Source: Phycomyces nitens (taxonomy: Eukaryota; Mucoromycota; Mucoromycetes; Mucorales; Phycomycetaceae). From it: a stretch of 64,000 nt of DNA. The number at the start of each line of letters is the position of its first letter. The first letter of the stretch is position 1. Shown here one piece after another: positions 14,993-26,502 of the stretch. The translations under genes were made by a program, and so were the position numbers. The stretch is from contig JAHRBC010000001.1 of assembly GCA_022702545.1 (NCBI GenBank), positions 6,758,001 to 6,822,000 on the forward strand. Direction: 5' to 3'. A model generated the notes under the pieces. The model did no database searches, was not told the DNA's origin, and saw nothing but the letters and a program-made list of their open reading frames with translations.

Positions 14993-17077
14993 AATTGATG
15001 CAATACGCAGTCGACGTACAGTTAATTATGTAGAGAATAAAGAAGTTGAGAATCACAACCACACAAAAAAAAAGTTTTATTTATAAATATTAATAAAATA
15101 AAATAAATGCATGTATTTGTGCAGAGCTGGGAACGAAGAGATTATTTTATTTTATTTTATTTTATTTTATTTTATGGGTTTATAATTAGGCTCCAATATG
15201 TACGAGTACAACATCAGCTCAATACTAGATTACTTATTTTCTCATCACATGGGAGAATACAGCTCATGAACGTGCCTTTCATAATCACCCAACTTCTCCA
15301 CCATTTTCGTAGGCTGCCTAGTTACCCTTTTATCACATACTTTGAGATCGATTTGCAGAAAATGGATTAGTGTCTTCCTATTTCCTGGCCAAGGTCGTGT
15401 TACCCAAGCCATTTGGAAACGGCAAAGTCAAATACCGTGTAACCAAAAAAAAAGAAAGGCCTTGAGATGCTTAGCACACAAAGGCACAAGTGACAAGATA
15501 TTATAGTTAAATCCGTGTGCCTTGCTCATCCGTATTTAAACACTCGAAATATATATTTGTATAGAAAACTTGTGGCAATTGAGACTGATCGTTGCTTTCG
15601 ATGAATATTGTAGAATCTACAAAATAAATTGACTGCAGATGCCTTTTTAAACAATACAATATAAATATATCTTTTTACTATATCTGACATTATGCCCCGA
15701 TCAAATAAAGTCTATGGATAGAACAGGGTCCATTGGCCAATGCAGCTCATATTAATTACAATCAACAGAAACACAGACAAAACTACAGATATGTATGCAC
15801 CCAAAGAATATTAACTTGTTTTCAAAGAATCCCAATGACACCATTTTAGCTTATTCGGCCCAAAACATAGGCTGATTATAAGTAGTTTGTGTTTGAAATC
15901 CATAAATCTTTTTTTCTTTTTTTTTACAAGTGTAATTTCTAGTTTGGATCATTATAATAATCATTTGTGTAATATGAATTCTGAATAATGAATATGCTTC
16001 GAGTCCTCAATCACACTACAAAAATTGGATATTTTTATCGACAATGATTTCATATACTCCCAGGCCAGAATTCGTTTTTTGTTTAAATCCTAAACCCATA
16101 GTCAACTTCTTTATATCTTTATGGCCGGGCAAGATAGCCCAAAGCCTCTCCTATTGGAAAATATAAATAAACAAACATGGCATGTGTTATGGCCACCACG
16201 AGTAATTCCAGCCGTCTTGATGCAGGCCGGAATATTTGCCACTTTTAAATAACACAGACCTCGAGAGGATCAGAATTGTTAATAAGAAACAAGATCTTGG
16301 TTATTGGTCTCAAATCCATGTCAAACATAATCGGGATCTGGGGGAGGAATAAGAAGATCAAAAAGACTAATAATGAAATATTGCAACTTGTCGGACCATG
16401 TAGAATGTCACAAAGATGCAAAGCTTTCTTGGTTTTCCAATATTCGGTAGTGTTGCAGACACCAATAAGTCTAGTACCATTGATTCTATTTGGACACTGG
16501 TTTCTTCACACCGTAGTAGGATTCCCATAAAATATTTTTGTATTGTTTCTCTGATGAAACTATTTCTTAAATGTCGAGCCAAATATTAACAAAAGTATTG
16601 ATTATACCACTTTTATTCAAAAGTTATGCACTTTATACTTTGTGCATAGGATTCCCCCCTTTTATTTATTTTTAAAAAATAAAGAATAGTGCATGTTTAA
16701 CTACAATAGAACTAGATCTGTACCATAAATAAGGCTCAAGATATCCGCGTAGATGTGTATATGCATATTTTCTCTCTCTTTTATAATAGAAAAAAGAAAG
16801 GTTATGCCATCTGTATTTACTAGCAAAACAAGCTTTTAGCTTAGAATTCATATTGCACAAACCAGAAATTCCACCTTGACCAAAAGAATCCCATCTTGAA
16901 GCCAAAAAAAAATATAAGTGGCCTTGTCTATTTTTTTAATTCTCATGGGCCATTCAAATGTATGGCTTTACATGATATATACATATATTATTTATCTAGT
17001 AAAAATGAAATCCTAATAAAGCATTGCCTCAATATTTGTTTGCACCTGTCAAAAGAAATCAACAATAAAAAGACCAA
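14993..17077. other. Intergenic DNA with pentanucleotide microsatellite
   Basis: This contains the promoter side of the acidic membrane protein gene and a (TTTTA)n tract at about 15143-15175. Short ORFs here show no conserved features. I see no gene. Confidence 0.5.
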
Positions 17078-18346
17078 TTACAGATTGGATTTTGGTTTGA
17101 ACTGCAGGTCAGAGTCCAATTGGCCCTTGTCACTCTGACTCTCTTCAAGTTCACTCAAAAATCTCTCTGCATCCAAAGCAGCCATACATCCTGAACCAGC
17201 ACTCGTGACTGCCTGACGATAGCGCTTGTCCTGGACATCTCCTGCAGCGAACAAACCGGGAACATTAGTCTCTGATGAGCCAGGAATGACCTTGATGTAG
17301 CCATCAGTGTCGAGATCCACCTGGCCCTTGATGAGTTCAGTGGCAGGAACGTGTCCAATTGCATAAAACAACCCATTAGCCTCAATTCTGCCCTCTTCTC
17401 CAGTCAAGGTGTTCTTGGTAGTCACGGCATTCAAGAGTCTTCCATCACCAAGAGCCCCTGTGGGAGAGGTATTGAAATGGACAATGACCTTGGGGTGCTT
17501 CAATAGACGGGCGGCCATGACCTTGGAAGCACGCAGTTTATCGCGACGCACGAGCACATGTACCTGAGAACCATCTAGGGATCCGTGTACAGATTGTTGT
17601 TTAGAACAATAGTTTGACATGAAGCCTATCTAATGGACCCCTCCCCCAATTCATATTCTGGCCTTGTGATACTTTACATTTTGTGAGATAGATCGCTTCT
17701 TCTGCTGCAGAGTCGCCACCACCAATTACCACCAAAGGTTTGTTTCTGAAAATAGGCACCGCACCATCGCACACAGCACATGCGGATATTCCACTCTGCC
17801 AATACTTGTCCTCACCAGGCAGGTTCATGCGTTTGGCAGAAGCACCTGTGGCAATCACAACCGCATCGCTAGTGTCAGTGGCCTCTGACTGACTCTCGGT
17901 TCCCTCACGCCAGAGCTTGAAAGGACGCGAAGAACAGTCGAGTTTGGTGATGGTCTCGGTCTCAATCACGGTACCACATCGAACAGATTGTTCGCGCATC
18001 TTGTCCATCAATTCTCCACCCATGATACCATTTGGAAATCCGGGAAAGTTTTCTACATCGGTAGTCGTGGTCAATTGTCCTCCAGGTGCGAATCCATTTG
18101 CCATCATTCCTTCAAACATCATTGGAGACAGATTTGCACGCGCCAAGTAGATCGCAGCAGTATGACCTGTGGGTACTAATGAGCCATGGATTCCTTGTGG
18201 CCAAACAATTAATGTTCTTTACCAGCAGGGCCAGAACCAATAATGGCAATCTTGTGATGCTGAGGGGCCATTCTAATAGTCGAACTGCTAAATAGTCGTC
18301 TGGAGAGTCCAAGAGCCGAAAGGGGACGGTAAAGACGGAAAGACAT
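17078..18346 (-). CDS. TRR1: Thioredoxin reductase (NADPH) with N-terminal mitochondrial presequence
   Basis: Flavoenzyme that reduces thioredoxin with NADPH. Three exons on the minus strand (18346-18223, 18166-17678, 17574-17078) sum to 1110 nt, giving 369 residues. Motifs in order: FAD-binding GSGPAG, split by intron 1; [21 protein letters not shown] motif [12 protein letters not shown]; redox centre CAVC; NADPH-binding [28 protein letters not shown]; and [32 protein letters not shown] near the C-terminus. This is the low-molecular-weight, bacterial/fungal type. The first 25 residues before the canonical start ([20 protein letters not shown]) are Arg/Ser/Leu-rich without acidic residues, a typical matrix-targeting sequence. 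A second ATG at 18271 ([12 protein letters not shown]) would give the 344-residue cytosolic form, so one gene may serve both compartments. Confidence 0.95.
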
Positions 18347-18403
18347 TGGAGTACAAAAAAAATGTCACCAAGCAAGAGCAATCTTTTTTAATAATAATAA
18401 TAA

Positions 18404-19082
18404 TACAGTGTTTTTTTTACTCGAGATTGAGACAGCTTTGGAATCTTTCTAGACGAATTTAAAAAAAAATTACAACTGTCTAATTTTATTTTCTAGACAA
18501 AATCGTATTACCAATTGAGACTCTTTTTCATTTAATTCTAAAGAAAATGGACTTATTAATTATAACCCTACAGAACAATCGCTTCTAGTATTTGATGGTA
18601 GTGCTATTGAAGAATATGACAATACAACCATCGAAAATGTCAATCTTTAATGCTTATTGATCTCGACACAATTCCTAAATCTCAATCAACAACAATAGAG
18701 ATAAAGGAAAATCTGATTAAAGATGTTTATTTGAATAATCCAAGAAGAGCTGTCAGTAACAAAAGCAGCAGACCAATCCGGTATACATTTTAGTAGTGCT
18801 TGCAAACTACTCGACAAAGTCAACAATAGCAATGAAACGCTACTTCCTAGTCATATACTAAATAAAACAATGAACATAAATGCAAAGAGAGTAAATATAA
18901 AAGTATTGCTGGCCTTCCCTTTACTATTTGTTTTTCATAAACCTTTAAGAAACGAAAACCTGTGGCACTCAAGAAAGACAATGATTTCTAATTAAGTTTA
19001 TGGAATTAGCATAGATGTTCTGGACAGGCATGACTAATCCAATACTCACACTCCCTACAAGGCTGGAATAAGGTACACTGTA
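18404..19082. mobile_element. Decayed Tc1/mariner-like element, copy 2
   Basis: This is about 675 bp, starting TA-CAGTGTTTTTTTTACTCGAG and ending GGTACACTG-TA: complementary termini flanked by TA, as expected for Tc1/mariner insertion. It is homologous in the same orientation to 5120-5762. All frames are broken; translated fragments are too short to identify a transposase. It lies immediately upstream of the thioredoxin reductase start. Confidence 0.65.
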
Positions 19083-19902
19083 AAATGCAAGATATCAAAA
19101 AGACCACTCTTACTAATCGCCTTTGTTTTTGATTGGTTAAACATATGAATTTTAAAGATCTTTCCATATGTGTACATATGGAATCGACATTTGTATCACA
19201 TTCTACTTAAATGGTAATAGGGTACAAAGATGACGAGATGTGGTTTTGTAATGTGTCAAGCTATAATTTCTGGTACAGATCTACCTAATTGTGCAGCAGA
19301 AAATCCTCGATTTGCCTAATCTCACTAGACATATATGATTGGGCAATAAAGTATTGTGCTATCTTGACACAAATTGTATTTAACATGCACGATTTCTATT
19401 GGATAACGCCTGGTAATTAAAAGAAAAAAATGCTAAAAAATATCCTGTAAACTAAATAACCAAAAAAGAGACTAAGTACCTTTTTGTATAGGGCAGAGTG
19501 GCTAAATATTTAAAATACCATGGTGATATCTATATGACTTTAGAATCGGATCGATTGTATTATATAATTTGCTATTTTACAGCCAGAAGCCATGCTAAAA
19601 TATAGTGGTTTATGAAATAGTCAGTGTATTGACATAAAAACCTACATGTTTTGCTAATGTGTATATATGTATATATGTATATATAGAATACAAACAAACG
19701 AATATGCTGGTGAATATGGACTACTTTAATAATAAACCCTTGTTTCTCTACCGGTTCTTTTTAAGATCAAGATGAATTCGAATGAATATGGAGTGTAGAT
19801 ATAATGGATTTACATGAAGAAGAAGAAGAAGAAGAAAAGGAATCAAATAAAGGGTTAGAACATGAAAGATTCATCATCTTTTTTTTTAAAAAAAAAATAT
19901 TT
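19083..19902. other. Intergenic DNA
   Basis: 3' flank of the Sel1-repeat gene. There is a (GTATATAT)n stretch near 19660-19685 and a (GAA)n run near 19816-19838. No gene supported. Confidence 0.5.
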
Positions 19903-21448
19903 CTACATAATAGTGCAGTCCTCTTGGCTGCCGTCCTTCTTTTTACTCGTCTTTTGATCGCCTGTTTTTCCTTGCAATCTTTGAATTGCACGCTTATCAC
20001 CATGCTCTGCTGCCTTTTTATACCATTCCATGGCCTCAACAGGGTTCTTTTGGGTACCAATACCAGACTCTGTAAAGTAACCAACCGCATACTCTGCCTT
20101 TGGAAGCTCTTTTTCAGCTGCTCTTTTTGCCCACAGATAAGCCTCCTCATCCGACTGGGGCAGTACATGAGGTGATCCGACGAGGTACCAGGCTGTCAGA
20201 GCAAAACATGCTTCCCGGTGCCCCTGCTGGGCTGCGATTGTGTAATAATGGATCGAGAGGGCTGGGTCTTGCTTGCAGTTGAGCTTTCCATATTCATAAC
20301 ATTCACCCAGCCGGAAAGCAGATGGTGCATATCCCAGTTCAGCTCCTTGAGCATAAAGAGACACAGCATAATCCAGATCAACAAATACAATGTTTGGAAT
20401 ACCCTTTTCATGCAATTGGCCCAATTCGTGGATAGCATGCGGGTACTCTGATGTAGCACCTTCTTCTGCTCTCTTTAGCCATTTTACACCGTCTCTTGGA
20501 TTCTTGGAAATCCCAAGTTCACCATTGATCTCTGCCAAACCCAATCGATACATGGCTCCAGGATGACTGAGAGCGGCTGCCTTTCTATCGGGACCCAGAA
20601 CAAGGACCAGACGCGTTATTTCCCTGACAAGAAAAACCCCAAACCCTGAGCGATATAATTGAGTATTTACCTGTAGAACTGAAGTGCCTTTGAACTGTCC
20701 TTGCGACATCCCAGAGAATCCTCGTAGCACTTTGCGGTTCTATATATGTTTGTTTGTTTGTTTGTTTTTTGTATTAAAAATTATATCAGGCCACCACCAC
20801 TACCAAACAATCTATTTACCTAAACGCAGCGTCGGCATGGCTGTGCTTGGAGGCCTGGACAAACAAGGGAAATGCCTTGTCAAAATCGTTTTTGCCCTTT
20901 TTGCTCAACAATCCCGAAGCATAGAGATTTCCGAGATAGTACTGAGATTCTGCATGTCCGCGCGCAGCCAGTTGTTTCAGCAGCTTCTCTGCTTCTGCAA
21001 GGTATTCAGAACGGGTCGTATCGTCGTCCACGATTGATTTTGCGGCCTCTACCATAAAGATGGCAAAGTCACACTGGATATCGGGACTGTTGGTCTTTTT
21101 TGCGTTCTCTCTGTACATGTTGATGGTTTGATTGTAGGACAAGAGCGAGGCCTTGCTTCCGGGCTTGAGATGTGAGTGATCGAGTAGCTGATCGTTGTTG
21201 CTTCCGGCTATTGAAAGGTTCATCATCGAATTTGGACGTGTTCCAGGGGGGGAGCGGGTTGAACTTGACAGATAGGGGCTTGATGCGTTTTGGATGGGTA
21301 GTGAGGCTGCAGAAGAGCTGGCAGGCTGGTTGTTGTAGTGATGCATTGTTTGATGAGTAGGGATGGGAGATTGGTCCATGTGTCTTGGAAGAGGAGGTGC
21401 GACCTCAATTGAGGACGCAGAAGATGTCTCTGAAGACAATTGTGGCAT
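19903..21448 (-). CDS. Sel1-repeat protein, chitin synthase activator Chs4/Skt5-like, with CaaX box
   Basis: Likely adaptor that activates or localises a chitin synthase at the plasma membrane. Exons 21448-20820, 20739-20671 and 20584-19903 sum to 1380 nt, giving 459 residues. The N-terminal 110 residues are Ser/Pro-rich and disordered. The rest is a chain of Sel1/TPR-like repeats, for example AESQYYLGNLYASGLLSKKG, AAFRTAKCYEDSLGCRKD, AMYRLGLAEINGELGISKNP, APSAFRLGECYEYGKLNC and AEYAVGYFTESGIGTQKNP. The protein ends KKKDGSQEDCTIM: a basic stretch and a C-T-I-M CaaX motif, which predicts farnesylation. Yeast Chs4/Skt5 combines Sel1 repeats with a C-terminal CaaX box, so this is the best match. 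Other Sel1 proteins without prenylation are the alternative. Confidence 0.88.
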
Positions 21449-21752
21449 TATTAAAGCTTCCTGGAGTTTTTGTTGTTGTTGTTATTGTTGAAGAGAAAGG
21501 ATTCCTTTGTTTGGATGAATATGATAAAAGCCTATAAAGAAAAGAAGAAGAAAAAGAAGAAGAAAAAAAGGGAGAAAGGTGGTTGTTTGGTGTATCATCA
21601 CGAGCGGCAAAAAGAACCAAGACGACACTTTTTTTGATCTCCGTCTTGGAATCCAAATCGTAACTGAAAACCGAAATATATTAACATGCTATGCTATAAT
21701 ATAAATAATATTGATTTTTTTTGGTGTGCATGGAAATATTCTGAAGACGTCA

Positions 21753-22443
21753 TCAAATAGATATTTGCACATGTAAATAAAGATATAAATAAATGGTGGT
21801 TGCGTGATTGAAGCAGAAAATAGATGAAAAGCCAGTTGCTGAGCCAAAGGGCCAGAAAATTATAGCCAAAAACAACAAAACAAAAAAAAGTGGCTGAGTC
21901 TCTAGCATCCTGCCCTGAGCTGCTTCAGGGTATGAAGCACGCCCATTGGTTAGGAAGGTTTCTGTAAAGGGTGCTTGGACATAAGGATGACGGGTGGATT
22001 CTGATCTGACACCTTGCTGTTGAAGAAGAAGAAGAAGAAGAAAAGAAGAAAAGGGCCCCCTTTTTTTTGGTTTGGTTGTTGTTGCAGAATATTTAGGTTG
22101 ACCTGTAGACCATTTATATACCTTTCTGATATCCCATACTACAGACACTGGCTGGTGGCCCCGACTTTTGCGTAACATGTCCAGCCAAGGGTGATATGAA
22201 TACCTGGCTATCGGTAGCATTGAATAAAGCCGGCCAGTTCCCAGCCGCCCTATCAAGCACTAGACATCTCTCTTGGTCAAATTGGATCTCTGGCCACTGC
22301 AAAACCTCTAGGCATCGATTTTTGGGGACCCATGCCTGGTTTCTATAAATGAATTCTGGAGACGCAAGCATTACCCTTTGACGGATTGTATCACTCTGAT
22401 CAGTTGTATTCTCTTGGCTGATATCATCAGCAATCATTCGCAT
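21753..22443 (-). CDS. Possible small membrane protein, unrecognised
   Basis: Candidate gene, not secure. The first frame (ATG at 22443) gives 107 well-composed codons with conserved-looking segments (SPEFIYRNQAWVPKNRCLEV, GNWPALFNATDSQVFISPL). It is followed by a donor GTATAT at 22121 and a possible acceptor ending CAACAGCAAG at 22013. The joined frame then continues through a hydrophobic segment (LFFVLLFLAIIFWPFGSATG) to TGA at 21753. Another acceptor 7 bases earlier would instead give a short tail without a membrane span. GC content is higher than in the flanks, which supports coding. The family is not recognised. Confidence 0.4.
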
Positions 22444-22485
22444 CTAAAACTTGATCTCCTCTAGATCCACCAGATCAATTATCTC

Positions 22486-22505
22486 TGTCTGTCTGTCTGT
22501 CTGTC
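22486..22505. repeat. (CTGT)n microsatellite
   Basis: Five tandem CTGT units plus a partial one lie just upstream of the candidate gene at 21753-22443. Confidence 0.9.
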
Positions 22506-23394
22506 GAGAATCAGATCTCTGCTATATATCAATGATACGGTCTATCATTTGTCCGGTTATCCGCCAATGATCGAGTGTAGTATATATAACACATATTGCC
22601 TTTTCTGGGTGTTTAATACCCTTTAAATATTCGATATCTTTTTATTTTATATTTTTTGTGCTGTGGCAGGTTCATTGCGTCAAAAATATAAACCAACAAC
22701 GTGGCAGCACGCGGCGGATAAAATGACGGACCATGGTGGGCACTGGTATCTCGCGGCTATTCGGTGATAATGATTAACCGGCCAAAGTTTAATTGGAATC
22801 AATAGGTGGGTGTAGAGGGGAATGGCTCAGTATTTATTGCAATAATCATATAAATTAACAGAGGGAGGGCGGAAGACGGCGGTGTGATACGGGGAAAACG
22901 GTTAAAATCAAGCGGTTTTATCTGGTGATAAACTCAATTGCCATCTCTTCAAATCGTAATCAATACGAATTTTCCTGCAGATCTATAGTTTAAAGAGCGG
23001 GCTGTTGACGGCCTTGTTTGAGCTTGGATCAAGATAAAGACCATTGAGATGGAATGGAAATTGACCTAAAAGGCTGTGCATTGAACCGATGGAATAAAAG
23101 GGTAATATACGCGTCTTTATGTGCGACAGAAATCAAGAGGACAAGAGCGATACGGTAAAGATTACCTTGAGATTTAGCTCCAAAGGCCTTATTGTTCATC
23201 CGAATATTTAAAAACGATGCTTAGCAGACCAAAAAAGAAAAATAAAAAGGAAAACTTTGATCTGGGGTATCCATGGTCCGTAGGTCTTTTTGGCTATAAA
23301 ACAACTTTTTCTTCCCTTTCCTTTTCTCTCTATTGCTCTCTTACGGGCCATCTCTATCTCTCTACTTCTCTAAATATATATATATACATAGCCA
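22506..23394. other. Shared upstream region
   Basis: Divergent intergenic region between the candidate minus-strand gene and the zinc-binding regulator. It is relatively GC-rich, with no ORF supported. The only clear element is the TATA box listed separately. Confidence 0.5.
23295..23300 (+). promoter_or_regulatory. Probable TATA box of the zinc-binding regulator gene
   Basis: TATAAA inside GGCTATAAAACAA lies 95 bp upstream of the ATG at 23395 and is followed by a CT-rich leader, a common arrangement for fungal core promoters. Confidence 0.5.
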
Positions 23395-24434
23395 ATGCAG
23401 CTCTCACCCGCCACACCTCCCTACGACTACGACAAGTCTCCTCTATCGCCAGACATCAATTCACCACCAGAATTACTGCACGACAGTGAAGACGATGAAG
23501 ACAATCTCCTCTCTCCATTTGCCCAGTCGCCCTTTTACAACCTCCTCGATCGACAATCAGACTCCCAGAGTCGCCCTCTTTCCCGCAGAAAGTCTGTGCC
23601 CCATCGATCACCGTCCATAGCACACACCTATTCGCCCACCAAAGGCATCATCTTCCAGTTCAACTCTTACAACAATGACTCAATCGATCTCCAATTCAAC
23701 TCTACCCCCAGACTTGTCGGGGGCGAGTCTATCCTGTCTGCCCTCCGCAAAAAAGTTGTCCTGGCCCGTCGCCAGCTTCATCATTCCCACAAGAGAACCC
23801 GGACACCAACCCGTATCCAAATACCCATCAAGAGATCCTCTGTCCCAAAATCACCCACACCAGAAATCCCTCTAATCGACAAAGCCCCGTTTGTCGAAGC
23901 CACACTTGCGCAGCCAAACCAGCTCTTGGTCAACAACAATTATCGTCCTCAATCAGGATTGTCTGGTAGACCCACACGTGTCAAGGGACCTTGCCAAGCA
24001 TGTCATGAGGCATCAGATGGCTGTATGCGAAAGGCATTTAGCTGGCCTTTTCCTTCGAATGCAGTCTTTAAAGACAAGGGTCGATCCTTTGTCTATCTCT
24101 GCAACAAATGCGGTCTTCGGTAGGCTACAAAAACCACTCATTATTATCATCTTGGAGAGGATTTACTAAATCGATTGTGTCTAGGTACAACAAGAGCAAC
24201 GGATGTGTTTGCAGACACTGTCGCTGGGTATTCTGCAAAGAAGAAAAACGCAAGGCAATCCAGTTCATTGACCAGATGCGTCGCTCTCGACCCGATGGAA
24301 AGGTCGACCCAGACGAAGACATTGAAGGTTTTGTGTGTGTGCCAAAGTACTGGTCCTGTGGTCAGCCCTGGAAAGTTGGCTGGGTCCTGAATGAGATGGA
24401 CGGTCAAGATGAAGAGGACGACTATATGTCCTAA
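23395..24434 (+). CDS. Zinc-binding transcriptional regulator, Rua1-type C-terminal domain (probable)
   Basis: Two exons, 23395-24119 and 24185-24434, total 975 nt and give 324 residues. Residues 1-200 are Pro/Ser-rich and disordered, with basic patches (KRTRTPTRIQIPIKRSS). The C-terminal part is Cys-rich: GPCQACHEASDGCMRKAFSW, then VYLCNKCGLRYNKSNGCVCR, then HCRWVFCKEEKRKA, with an acidic tail. This spacing of CxxC pairs with the basic EEKRK segment resembles the Rua1-type C-terminal domain of fungal regulators, and the LCNKCGLRY piece also echoes half of a GATA finger. The intron splits the Arg of CGLR. A nuclear DNA-binding role is inferred; targets are unknown. Confidence 0.75.
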
Positions 24435-26502
24435 TCTATTCTTACTTGTGCTTTTTGTCTATAACTTTGTACATACATATTTTCTCTTTTCTCTTTAAAA
24501 AACAAAAAACAAAAAACACATTTAATAATAATCAATTTTGATTTTTGATTTTTTGGGCTTCTTGCACTGGATGCCAAGAAATACATACAAGTTGACATAT
24601 TTTTCTTTATGATTCTCAATCTTCCGGGATTTCCTTTTCTTCTTACAAATCACTTACACGTACAAGAAACATAAATTCATTTCTGGATCTCTTGTGTCAC
24701 TCTGGTCACATCTTGTATATGTGTATGTATATAAAAAGTGCTTTAGAGAAACGATCATGGACCGGTAGTACACGGGCCCTATATGCCTGATGTTTCAAAG
24801 GAAATATAAAGTGCATTTAATTATCGCAAAATAAAATGGTCATTCTATAATAATAACAGCCATAGAGTCGATCTGCAAAAAAACCAAATGTCCCATACCA
24901 ATCGCCCATTTTTACTTAACAGCACAAGCAACAAGGAAAACAAAAAAAAGACAAGAGGCAAGGGTTACCGGACCATCATTAAATTCAATCGTAGGACAGC
25001 CATCCTTTATTTTAGGTCTATTGAAAATCAGTTTATAAATTTATTTAATACTGGTACTAATAGTTTTAGGAATGGCCATGGCTGTATTGGTTCTGAGCAA
25101 CTTCAAGTCAAATCCTGGGTGCTTTACACAATAAACAGTTGCATGTTTAGAATCGAATTTATGGAGTTTCTGGGCAGGTTAGCAAGTGGTCTGGCGGGAG
25201 TGTACAACGGGCCAATCACACGAGATGGATCATATATGCTGGAAAGGAAATCCCAAGACATTCTGATCTGATTGCAACAACACCAAAAAAAAAACAACGT
25301 TTAATGTCACAAAGTCATTATTGAATTTAAGGGTCAAAACCACAGACCATTTGACCAAAAAGGCGTCCAGTTTATTGACCCAAAAAATATATGGTTGTAA
25401 CGGATTGAACCTGTAGGTGAATTTAATATATCAAGAGATAAACAGGGCTGATGATTGATTCTGATAAAAACAATTGGAGATCAATGGATCTTTTGATAAG
25501 AATCCTGAACGATCAAAAAGAAGATTATGTCTTTAATGTCTGATCTCGCCACTTTTTGTTTATTTTATTAAATACAAATCAATAAAACCATGGATTTGAG
25601 CAATTGGTTGATTTGTATTTCAATAGAGTTCATATCATACTTTTGTACAAATTCATTCATGTACAATTTTCATTTTCATTTTCATTTTCAATGGAACACT
25701 GCGTAACATCATCTATAGACTTTATTGCTGCCGGTATATCCGGCAAGAAATATGAGGATAAAAGTAATTGTTTCCCATTGTTTAGCCAATACCTATAGCC
25801 CTTTTTTTTTCTTTCTGTTTTTATTCTAAAAACAGACAAATTGATAGCTTCTTCTTCTTTTATATATATATATATAAGAGTGCCGGCACACGCAAATCGA
25901 GTTGCAACCACTTTATCCGAACCATTCGGCCTATTCACAACACAATTGCAAAAATATTATATATGTATATAAATGTTATTAAAGAAAGGGTTACAGAAAG
26001 AAAGAAAGAAAAAAAGAGATTGAGTCGAAATTAGAAAGGGCATAAAAGAAATTACTCGTGGCAAGTGGATAATATATAGAAAATAGGTCGAGTAGAAAAT
26101 CACTTTGTATTCAAATGATATACAATTATCAAGCTATTAATCCTCTTTACCGATAATTGAATAATAGTAGTAATAATATAATGATAATTGTAATAATAAT
26201 AATATATAATATATAATATATAATAGTAGTAGTAATAAAAAGTGAGAATATCAGACAGAATAATAACAAATATCGTCGTGCTTCTTTCTCTACCTCTATT
26301 AATAAAATAGAAATAAAATACTCGGGTAAAAAAAATATAGAGAAAGAAGAAAAAGTGGGAATTCGAAGTGGTTGGGGGAATATAAAATAATAATAAAAGA
26401 GATCATAAGTAAAATAAAATAGTAATAAAAAAAAGGTGTAAAGATGAGAAAGACATTCAGATCATCTTGGTTGTTTCTCTTTCTTTTCTTTTCTTTTTTA
26501 AT
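24435..26502. other. Intergenic DNA
   Basis: Convergent region between the regulator and the TBC gene. It contains (CATTTT)n near 25666-25690, (TA)n near 25861-25875 and an (ATAAT)-rich tract near 26160-26240. A 127-codon frame at 24888-25271 has no domain features and is probably chance. Confidence 0.5.

Noticed and set aside
24888..25271. 127-codon plus-strand ORF
   Set aside because: It has AT-rich codon use, no motif and no splice-supported extension; probably chance.
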